From assembly GCA_009801015.1 (NCBI GenBank), contig VHZZ01004329.1:34330-98329 (forward strand): 64,000 nucleotides of DNA, read 5' to 3'. The stretch comes from Silene noctiflora (taxonomy: Eukaryota > Streptophyta > Magnoliopsida > Caryophyllales > Caryophyllaceae). The notes beneath the pieces are model-generated. The model worked only from the letters and a program-made list of their open reading frames with translations, was not told the DNA's origin and made no database searches. The position numbers and the translations under genes are program-made. Shown here one piece after another: positions 23,974 to 33,502 of this stretch (positions are counted from its first letter, which is position 1; each line of letters opens with the position of its first letter).

Positions 23974-24082
23974 ACATACTGTGCTGAATTTCTGGCTTTT
24001 GCAGCTCGAATTTTCTATCTCGCCCCCTGAAGCGATTTCGAAACCTGATCCACCTTTTATTGTCTAAGGTGACTCTTTCTTT

Positions 24083-24727
24083 TTACTTATTGGTAGGATT
24101 CTTTCTGATCCCACCTACCTCGATGCAATAGGCCTTATAACTTTTGATCAGGCTCTCAACGCGATCATCCCAAAGAGGCTTTTTCCTTTGACCAATCCTT
24201 TGGCCTATTAGAAAGAGGGATCCCCCGCAGTAGCCTTTCGGGAATTGTCTCTTTATCGAATCTACTGTTTTCTTTACCTTTTCGCTCAAAAGGAGCGATT
24301 AGATTCAAATAAAGCAATCTATTGATAGTTCGTAATGGCGCTTCCCTATTTGCTAGGACATAGTTAAATAGACGGCGAAAGTGTGCCGCGCCCGCTGGAG
24401 TTGATACAAAAGAATTACCCGCGGGTAGGATCCTTATTTCATGGTTGAGAGTTGACGTGAAGAGGCGAGTAGGAGCGTCTCGCACAGGTGAGGATGAATC
24501 TGCTTTTGTATAGATTCAAGAAAGGTTACCCCCAGATAGGTACTTAGACCCGGAAGTCTCTCGCCAATCTTAAGAGCGATTAGACCTGCTCTCTTTCCCA
24601 GATCCTCGTCTAGGAGAAAATAAGATAGAATGCGCAAAGCAGCACGCTGACTATATCGGCATAGAGGAACGGATCCAACCCGGCTTATACGGCATTGGCC
24701 AAAAGAAAGCAATTCCCCTCCCAACAT
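24083..24727 (-). pseudogene. cluster of three overlapping unidentified ORFs, possible frameshifted gene
   Basis: Three minus-strand ORFs overlap in series and in different frames: 24434..24727 (97 aa), 24165..24485 (106 aa) and 24083..24289 (68 aa). Together they cover 645 bases. The first ends its protein-like part with YLGVTFLESIQKQIHPHL. The second includes STPAGAAHFRRLFNYVLANR and INRLLYLNLIAPFERKGK. The third includes PLWDDRVESLIKSYKAYCIE. The composition is more protein-like than nearby ORFs, which fits one gene broken by two frameshifts, but I cannot name a family. It lies close to the atp9 and rrn26 debris, so it may have arrived with them. It could also be chance overlap. Confidence 0.25.
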
Positions 24728-25547
24728 AAAACAGTTATGGTTGTTAAGGAAGGAAGCAAAAGTAGGTAGTTGAGCTAATCACTTCCATAAAAAAAAAGAA
24801 GGCAGCTTCTATCCGAGCAGTGGGTGCTATTAGTCAGCTAAAAGGGGAGTTTAAGGGGGATAACTTTCATATGTGAATGAATTAAGTCAGCTCAAGGTCA
24901 TAAGGAATCTAATGAAAATATCATATTTAAGTAAGGACATTCTTTATTAAATAAAAAAAATGGCATTACAGTATACTCAACAGAGAAATTCCCCGTTGTC
25001 CATACAAGTGGGGCAAGAGACCTTATATCATTAAGAAGGGAGTGACTTCAAACACCTTATACTATAGTAGCTTTCAGAACTAGTAGCAGGGGTGGTGTAA
25101 TAGTCAACAAAGGCATATTATACATGTAAGAGATAGAGCTTAGAATCATTTGACCTTTTCCTACACACTTAAGACTCGGTATACTTAAGAAAGGCAAGAT
25201 TTGGAAAGCGCAGTCTGTGCTCTATAAGAAGTAACCGTAACGAGCGTTGGTGCTCCTATTAATAGAATACTTCAATCAGACTTTCGAGGTGTTCTTAGTT
25301 TAGGGGTTTGGCTCGAAATCCCACTAATCCCTTCTGGCAATACCGCCCAACTGCTGCTTATGAGTCTTCAAAGGATAAATAGGACCTAGCAAAGCTGCTT
25401 GGTCGAAGACTATTCCTGTCAAACCGGGCCTATGAGTCAATCTCCCTTCCAATCTCCAGTTGCAATCATAATTAGACACAACTACCTTATTATAACTAGT
25501 TATAACTTGAAAAAAAAAAGAAAAGACTGATCCGTAATAATTATTCG

Positions 25548-25583
25548 CTTTGAAGAAAGCATAATAGCTCACTGGTCTAGCTC
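25548..25583 (+). pseudogene. rrn26: rrn26 fragment C, short inverted copy
   Basis: The plus strand holds TTGAAGAAAGCATAATAGCT followed by CACTGGTCTAGCTCT, again the LSU rRNA GTPase-associated segment. About 34 bases match fragment A with one difference, in inverted orientation. Both carry TTGAAGAAAGC where the standard rRNA string is TTAAAGAAAGC, so A and C share a common altered source. Confidence 0.78.
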
Positions 25584-27340
25584 TCATTTTCTGGTTTGTT
25601 ATTGGATAAGGCTTTCATCAACCCAGGGTCTCGTATCGAATAAGGTATCGACCAAATTATAAAATTATAGAATTCCAAAAAAAGCTTTAATGCCCCAATT
25701 ATTTTGATTTGACTTTGATTCACGGAAGTGCTCCTAAAGAGTACATTAAGTATAAGTTAAGTGATTCCAAGGGAATATCCAGAAAAAATGCTCTTTTACA
25801 CATCATTTCAAACGTGAAGCCGGTGTGCTCATCTTCTTCCAATACAGGGTCTTCGTCTCGTTCTTGTTTTGGGATGAACTGGCTCGCTTGCCCGATGAAA
25901 CTTTTGCTTTGGTATCGACTTTGGGTTCGTGATTAATTCCCCGAGGAAGGGTAAGCTAGGCTGAACCCTTAGACTCCTACACAAGAATTCTAGGAAGCAT
26001 TAGGCGAGGTAGATTAATGCAAAGAAAGCACAGACCTATAACAAGCGGAAGTGGCACGAAGAGAGAAACGAACGTCGAGTCGAAGACGGATAAAGAAAGG
26101 AGGCAGCTGTAGTGATTGCTGTTTTTTTTCTGCTGCTAATGGTGGAAAGAAAGGTCCCACTTCTTAGAGAGCTTCAATTTTACACTTAGTGTAGGAGGGT
26201 CTCTTTACTATACTATTACTATAGTAGCTAGCTTTAGAACAACAGCTTATCCTACATAGTCAGAGCGGGAGAGTAGATTAAGACAAAGTAAGCGTATCTC
26301 GGTTGAATTCCCTTTCTTGGTTGGCCCTTTTAGTATAGTCTTATCACAAGTGAAAGAATAGAGTGGGAAGTAGAAAGGTAAGTTATGCCGGTTCGTTGAC
26401 GCCTTATGAGAGAGTGCTCCGTAGCTTTGGTAAGGATGCCCGCCCCCTGTCGTAGGGGTCAAGTCAAAGAAATACCAGTCCATTCAGCAATTCTCGAATT
26501 CGGCGATTAAATCCAGCTACGTGGGTTGGACTCCGCAAGCTAACCTCTTTTTTTTGGTAGTGCACAGTCAACAAGCAAAGTGTGCCTAGCTTTAAGTTTG
26601 AGTTTCAGTAATGGAAGGAGCGAACGAAAGATCAAGATGAGAAAATCTTGCTGCCGAAGATTTCCAGTACATGAAGGGCGAAATAAAAAAAAATGAATCA
26701 AAGAGCGCCTTTCTCTTCTCTTCAAGGTCAAGTTGAAACGTCCTTCTTATGTTCGAGGTCAGCTGAAATCACACCCACCTGCAGTAGCAGGGCTATAGGA
26801 CCGACAAAAAAAATAGAAATTCCAAGTTAAGTTCAAGAAGAAGAAGATAAAGATCAGACAAGATTTAACCTTTTTTCTTTCTATATTAAATAAGGAAGTG
26901 AGGAAAGAATTCCAAAGCCTATATATAATATATAAGAAAAGAAAAAGCAAAGCACAGAAAGCAGACATTTTTTATGGGGATGATTTCTTCGTTTACATTC
27001 GATTGCGAAAGCGCTTGAGGAAGAGGGTCCCCCCTATTTGTGCATTCTTTTGGTTTAATGATTTTCTTGGTGGTTTGGGAGGAAAAAAGCCTTTACTTTA
27101 CTTATTATAATTTTACTCAGGAAGAGTTGGAGTGAGTGTGCCCTACCTATGATATTATGAAAAAGTTTTCAAAAATGGTGGGATTTTTGTTGGTAAGAAG
27201 TCTTTTCTCAGTCTCCTAGGTAGCTGTAGGAGGAAATAAATCAGGTTTGAACAAGCTCTTCGCTTGGAATGAATAAGCGTAGAAGGAAGGAGTCTCATAT
27301 AAAAAGACTCCATCGGAAGACTAAAACCAGGGTATTCCTC
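25584..27340. other. no supported gene
   Basis: Only ORFs under about 80 codons with no recognisable content. Confidence 0.6.
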
Positions 27341-27380
27341 TTCTTTATGGGAGTAGCTGTTTCTTTATGGGAGTAGCTGT
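27341..27380. repeat. perfect 20-bp tandem duplication
   Basis: TTCTTTATGGGAGTAGCTGT occurs twice head to tail with no mismatch, indicating a recent slippage or duplication event in non-coding sequence. Confidence 0.9.
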
Positions 27381-27619
27381 GCCGTGAAGGGCCTACCATT
27401 AATGGGGCTTGCTTGGCATACTAATCCACAATCTCGCCGGCCTCCTTCCGGAATTGAGAAGAAAATTCATGGAATCGGGCATAAAATAGAAAATCCCACT
27501 GCTGCTAGACAGTTTTGAATTCGACTGAGGGACCCGCTTAAAAGGTTAAAGGTAAGGAGAGAATTCCTATGCCGCGTCCCAGTAGCACAATCCAAACCGG
27601 TTAAGATAGTCGAATACCG

Positions 27620-27653
27620 GATCGGCCGAAGTCCTCTCTTACTTCGGCCGATC
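27620..27653. other. perfect 13-bp stem, 8-base loop hairpin
   Basis: GATCGGCCGAAGT at 27620..27632 pairs perfectly with ACTTCGGCCGATC at 27641..27653 around loop CCTCTCTT. It is GC-rich against an AT-rich background. Plant mitochondrial transcripts often end at or are stabilised by stem-loops, so it could mark an RNA 3' end, but no gene lies next to it to support that role. Confidence 0.75.
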
Positions 27654-29125
27654 TTTACTTGACTTTGCGCTCCCATCTTACGCTGTAACTAGGGGGCGTG
27701 CGAGAATTTTACTGGGGAGAAGGTAATCGTGCAACAATGGAAATTGCACGACGAAAGTTCGATGAAGCACAGGCCGCCTACTTAACATGGGAAAGAGAAA
27801 AGATTTCTAGTTCTAGTATCTGATTTGCATCGAGCTTCGTTCCAAGCAATGCTTCGACGAGTGGGTGGGGGCAAAAGAGCTCTTAGTGAATCTTTTAACG
27901 AGTTCGCCGGGAAAGGCCAATGATGATCTCTTTATACTTCCCTTGGCCAGCCCAGAGTCATTAAGTCAATCTTTAAGTACAAAAGATGATTATGTTTTTC
28001 TTCACATCAGACTAAAGTTGATCAGAGATTCAAGCTAAATGCAACCATTAATTCAAGTAAGGTAGCCTTTCCTTCTTTTTAACTATCTAATTAGAAAGGC
28101 ATTCGACCAGAAATGAATGAAAAGAATTTAGATCGTCTACCTATCTTCAAAGGCCTTTTCCCCTCAAATTCTTTCAAACTTTTCTTTCTGTTACTTTTCA
28201 TCAGGGCTTCGCCTTAGTTTGAACTTCGAGCTCTTCTTGACCCTGTGGTTTTGCAAGGCACGAATCATCCGATATCCTTTGGATATTAAGTAGTGTACCA
28301 GGTTTTAAAAGACTAATCCGCAGTGAGACCTTATACGTAGGTTTCAAAGTAAAGACTGTCTGTGAGCATCTTTCTTTTTTGGAAGGTATCAGATAATCAT
28401 ACCAGCTGGTAGCTCAATATAGAAACACTTAGTGCAATTACAATTCGATGCTCACAAATTCAGATAGGCTGTTGAAGGATTAGACACGTAGGCCAGAAGG
28501 AAGAGGATAAACTTCAAACAAGGGATTTCTCGACATTAGGCCTTGAGGGGGCAGGTGGATTATTAAGACTATGTTATAGGTTTACGAAGGAACTCCGGTT
28601 TAGAGAGCCCACTTGCTAAGATAGAGGCAGGCCAATCGGATAGAGTAGTTGATATAATAGACTGACGAAAAGAAAGAAGGGTAAAAAACAATTGATGATA
28701 GAATCTCTGTTCTTTTTGGAATCCCAATCCCATCATGCTTTAGCCCGAGATAAATTAACTTGCTAGACCTATCATATCATAGCAAGGGGGTAGGCGGCAG
28801 ATGCTCTACGCTCACAGGAAGTCAATTCTATGCCTGGCTTTGAGTGGGCTTGATCGTGGTTACAGTTGGTATAACTTAGAAGTTCTAAGATAGAGTGCGC
28901 AAAAGCTCATACACTAAGAAAGGGCGATTTACCCATCTTTTAACCCAAGCCTCACTAAGTAAGCAGTTACTGGGACTGAAGTTGAATATTCTTCTTTTTT
29001 TATATTCCTTTAAGTTCGGATGTCATATAAAGGCACAAGGCTCTTTATAGCTCGAAGAGGACGAGAGCCCTTGCGGGGGAAACCCTATGGAGGCGACATG
29101 TCCCCAAGCATTAATAAGAAAGGAT

Positions 29126-29134
29126 CATAAGAGA
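29126..29134 (+). promoter_or_regulatory. promoter-like nonanucleotide CATAAGAGA
   Basis: Exact core match with AT-rich sequence (TTAATAAGAAAGGAT) just upstream. No identified plus-strand gene follows; the nearest plus-strand ORF of any interest starts at 30708. Confidence 0.2.
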
Positions 29135-29218
29135 GGGATTTTCAGGATTGGTACGTAGCTTATCCTCTGATCTGGCGCATAGATAGTGCGTGGGCGAAAG
29201 GGCATGCATTGGTAGGTC

Positions 29219-29994
29219 TCAAAAGCAGGTGGCAGAGGAAAGGAAAAACCGAGAGACGTGCAACAACGAAGAGAGGAAGGCTTCATTTTTCTGCTTCATA
29301 GGCTTAATTAGGGGATCAAAGATCTTACGACGTGGGGACTGAGTTAAGTGCGTTTCCCGCGGGGGGAGAACATCCCGTTGAAATAGGTGTGTTGGCAGAC
29401 GAGAGAAGGTAGATACCGATGATATCTTTCCTGTGAGCTTCGTTTCACTAGTCCGAGCTGAGGGCACTACACGAGTACGTTTTCGTTAGAAAGGAATAGC
29501 GCCTATTCTCAGCATTATTCTCCTTAATAAGACTAGTTAAAGTGAGACAAAACAAAGAAAGGGAGGATATTTTCTTATGTAATTCCATGCAATTCCCTGG
29601 CCTCATCAAATAGACGAATTGCTCGGGCTTTGCACCTCCTATCTTTACTGAATGGGATAAGCACATGCATAAGGATAGGCTTTCCTGATGGACGAAGTTC
29701 ACCTTTCTCCCGCTCGGTTTCATGCTCTTAAAAACGAAAGGCTTGGTTTCAAGAATACAAAACGCAAAAGACCCTTTTCTCTTAAGTAAGGCTGGACTCA
29801 GAAAGGGCACTTAACTCAATTAAGGTACTTCCCATCCAGAGCGAAAACGAAAAAAGTTCTAGCTCCAAACAGCATGAATATAGTGGCTGGAGAGCTTGAC
29901 CCTGCTTTTTAGTTTCGACGAAGTCTGCCTCTGTCTCTGCTACGGGTGAAGCTACGGAGCGAACCAGTAGAGTCTTTTCATACTTTCTTTTCAT
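29219..29994 (-). CDS. three overlapping unidentified ORFs (120, 82 and 70 aa)
   Basis: Minus-strand ORFs 29782..29994, 29448..29810 and 29219..29467 overlap by about 20-30 bases each. The 120-aa middle ORF begins MPFLSPALLKRKGSFAFCIL and has no motif I recognise. The upstream 70-aa ORF contains SPVAETEADFVETKKQ, similar to the Ala/Glu/Asp relic family. They are probably chance ORFs plus a relic, but the same-strand series is noted. Confidence 0.15.
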
Positions 29995-30707
29995 GCATTG
30001 AGAGATGGCGGCTAGATTACTTTCATGTCTTAGTCTTTCCTGCCCAGTTTCATATAAGCATAGCCCCCCAGCTGGTCAAGGGCGTTGGAAAAGAGCCCAA
30101 GTCTTCTCTCTCAACCAAGCTCAATATACTATAACTATACTGATGAGCCAAGATCAAGTTCACGAAACTAAATAAAAAAAGAAGTAGTAAGTAGGATGAT
30201 GTGATATTTTTTCTTTTTAGTTATAAGAGAATACTTTTTATTATGTGAAAAGCGTACCCTTATGGTGATCAGGGTATCGAATCCCTACTATATTCATTCG
30301 GTGAAAAACAAAGGCAGCTGCCCGCGGCTAACTATGCTCACGACGAGTAAAGCGTTGAGCAAGTCTTAACGGCTAAAAACAGGGACTTTGATTCTTCTTC
30401 GGGGTTATGACCCCTCTCTACTACGGGATATAGGAGTACCTATTGAGCGAGTGAAGAAAAGTTGAGAGAGGGATTATGATGCCTGTGAGCTTTGTGTCAG
30501 TCCTGAAGAATGACACGTTTACAAGCTATTATTCATTAGGTAGGAGCATTAACTGAGGGAGAATTTTCTTAGGATAGGGTAGGGGCTTCGTTTCAAAGCT
30601 TTTTATGCAATGCGTGATAATTCCTTCTCTTCTTTATTCTTACATTTTTTTTATGTATTTGAGGGCTAAAGATCTTCGTAGCTGCTCTTTTCACGAGCCA
30701 TGACAGG

Positions 30708-31001
30708 ATGACCATTACGTTAGTAGAAAGACGGCGTCAGCTGCGGCTGAGGAGAGTGGGATCAAAGAAACAAAAAGCAGCTAGAATGGATGCCGATGAA
30801 AAAGAAGCAGCTTTCGCGGATGCTGCTCGTGAATACAAAAGATGGAAAGTTCTACTATTAATATTGGATAAAAATTTAATTTTTCTTGAAGACTCAGAGG
30901 AACTTACCTTCAAGATGTACTCCTACAAAGAGGATGTTTGGAGGAAGTTGGTCTCTTTGGTTAACAAGGAAGCCAAAACCGGGATTAGAATCATCATCTA
31001 A
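30708..31001 (+). CDS. unidentified ORF, 97 aa, contains EAAFADA
   Basis: ATG to TAA, 97 codons. The N-terminus is basic (residues 1-26, RRRQLRLRRVGSKKQKAAR). An acidic helix-like stretch MDADEKEAAFADAAREYKRW follows at 27-46, then a hydrophobic VLLLIL and a Lys/Glu-rich tail ending GIRIII. EAAFADA ties it to the relic family, and it is the longest ATG-started frame carrying that word. It could be a chance fusion of a relic copy with flanking open sequence. No known domain is visible. Confidence 0.3.
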   Translation: MTITLVERRRQLRLRRVGSKKQKAARMDADEKEAAFADAAREYKRWKVLLLILDKNLIFLEDSEELTFKMYSYKEDVWRKLVSLVNKEAKTGIRIII

Positions 31002-32606
31002 TAGGAATATAAAAGATCAATATAGAATCAGATTAATCTAATAGGGAACCAGTCTCTGAGGCTTTTGTTACTTGAGCCTTTATTTCCATTTCCGGATTTC
31101 TAGTTATTAAAAAAAAATGAGACTATGCTGCTCGCTTCAAATCTTTGATGAGCCATAATTAGTCTTATTTCCCCTCCCAATAAGATCTTGTGTTTATCTT
31201 GTACCTTGGCCCGTGCCAGTAGGGACTCCGGGGTTTTTACCCACATCCTCTGTAGATTATGTTCCAAACCAAGGCATAGCAAAGGAAAAGCCCTTTAGTA
31301 TTGTAAAGCCGTAGCTAGAGTAACCCACTTTTGACCGTTCCCAGGGCGGAGGGAAGGAGGATGATATTCTTTAATGTAGTTGAGTTTCTTCCAGTGGACT
31401 CCGCGGCTAGGGTGCATTAGCGGAAGTAGAGTGCACGAGCACATGCCGTCTTCGTCAATCAAGGCACATGAATATATAGATTCTATATCGGAATTGCCAA
31501 AGCAAGAATTGTCATTCTTACTGTCATTGTCCATAAGCAGCTCGTCTTATTATAGGCTAGAGCAGATATGAAGAACGGAGGCTCCTATCCCTCCAATAAG
31601 GTTTCTTTTGATTCGTTTGATTGATCTAAATTAGCTTTCTCGGTCGAGAATGAACTTTGCTGCTCTAAGAATAAGGATATAGATTCAAAAGCTCAACTTC
31701 AAAAGTTGGTTAGCGAGCATGGCTTTTTAATTGCATTTTTTTTCTACTTACTTTCTTTTACTTTTTTGATTTGTAGAGTGCATACTGGGGGCCCGTGAGT
31801 TCGAATGCTAAAGTATGATTAAACATTCTCTCCTGTTCTAGTAGCCGATCCCGCTCCGGAAATAGTATGCGCGGGAGCTTTACAATACCTCAACGCCACC
31901 GGACTCTTTAATATATATTATATAATAGTAACTTATATAAATGCTTTTATTCGGAAAGCTATTCGCCAAATTTTAAAGAGCAGCAGTTGCTAGCGAAACC
32001 AAATCCATAGATTGAAAAAACGAGGTATAATGAAGTAAGTAGCTTTTCTTTTACAAAAGACAAAGAAGAAGTTTGGCTTCCTTGGGGTTAAATAAAAGAG
32101 ATAAGGGTTTGTGAGCTTTATTTTAAAATTATCTTAACCAAGATTGGATGAATCCGGGTAAGCACGAGTGGGATCAAAGAAAGTCTTTTCGACTTTTGAA
32201 TTTGAGAATGAAGAAGAACTGGATTTGGCCAACCATTTGCTGACAAAAGTCAACCAAGTCCGGTGATCAAGCAAGAATGCTCGGCGACCTCTCTTATTAA
32301 GATCGAAAGGATGCCCTAATAAATATATAGAAAATTTAGGAAAAATAAATTGCTATTGCCCCTTGCTTGAAAGAAATTCTCAAAAACCTTTCTTATTTAG
32401 GCGAGTCTGGTATGTTAACAGTGGGGCGTTACAAAGCCAGATTGGTTGCAGCATGCAAAGGGTTACAACAAGAGTGGTGGTGTACCAAAGAAAAGGATTT
32501 CTAATCTCTAACTCTACTTGTTTTAATTAAATAAATAATATAGGTAGGACTATAAGCGAGCCAATTCCATTATCTCATTAAAGCTTTCAATCAACGGGAG
32601 AGATTG

Positions 32607-32654
32607 TTCCATTCTAATTATAGAAGAAATATAAACTTTACAATTAGAATGGAA
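32607..32654. repeat. 13-bp perfect inverted repeat with 22-base spacer
   Basis: TTCCATTCTAATT at 32607..32619 is the exact reverse complement of AATTAGAATGGAA at 32642..32654. The region is AT-rich. It could fold in RNA, but no adjacent gene suggests a role. Confidence 0.8.
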
Positions 32655-33400
32655 TTTCTTTTCTCTATCTTCTATCTTTTTTTTATATTAAGATATTAGA
32701 AAGCACTCTGCCGCTAAACTAAGTAAGTAGTGCTCTCATGTTAGGTCTGATGATAGAAGTGTAATTGTTCATGATGCAGTAGCACCCCTTATCTGACCAT
32801 TACCAGCAAAAGCAAATGACTCTTCTCCTCTGGCTGGACAATCTAAGATCTAAGGCTTGATATTCTTTTGTGAGTATTCGAATGCACGCTCATCAGCACC
32901 CAGACCTGTAGCATCTTCCGAACTTTATAATAATGAATTAAATTAAATATAAGTTCAGTAAAGAAAGAGCCTTTTTTCTTTTTGGTTGAGATTTTATGAG
33001 CTTACGCATGGTATGCGGGATGTGGACTGAAATTGCCGTTCTCATTGGAAAAGAAATCCTTCCTTCTGACCTAACCCGATTTCTTTCTTAATCTGAGGAG
33101 TCCTCCTATATTCTAATTATAAAATCTATTGGGGGACAGCCATGTTTGCTCTTTTTCTGTTTCCAGCGAGGATGCTTTGAATCTGCTTTGGCAGCTATAC
33201 TCTAACTATATTGGTATCCTCGGAGACGGGCGTCCTCGATCCTTATTTACCTTACTTAGTTTTATATGTTATGTATAGAATTTCCTTCCATGAGTAGCTA
33301 GCTTTGCTAACATCCTACTTGTTTTGTTGTCGGAAAGACTTGATTGGACAATCGGATCCTACACGGGTTCCTTCTTTTCTTTCCATGTCAACTCTCTTTC

Positions 33401-33502
33401 TTAGTCTTCTTCATCTGCATCTGCTTCAACTAACGTCTCTTTTGGTTGGTTTGCTTTCGTAGCTTGAAGTGGTGCTTCTCTGATCAATAGGGCAGGAATC
33501 CT
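33401..33502 (-). repeat. relic frame of the family (locus 7)
   Basis: A 33-codon open frame between TGA and TAA: REAPLQATKANQPKETLVEA, then DADEED. KET[VL] is shared with 121..204 and 57320..57373; EADADE matches the EEADG and FADADG words elsewhere. There is no start codon. Confidence 0.4.

Noticed and set aside
26898-27110. 70-aa ORF containing YGDDFFVYI, resembling a polymerase YGDD motif
   Set aside because: No other polymerase motif is present and the ORF is short and Lys/Arg-rich; a chance match.
30281-30297. T-arm-like AGGGTATCGAATCCCT
   Set aside because: The loop is one base too long and no cloverleaf can be drawn around it.
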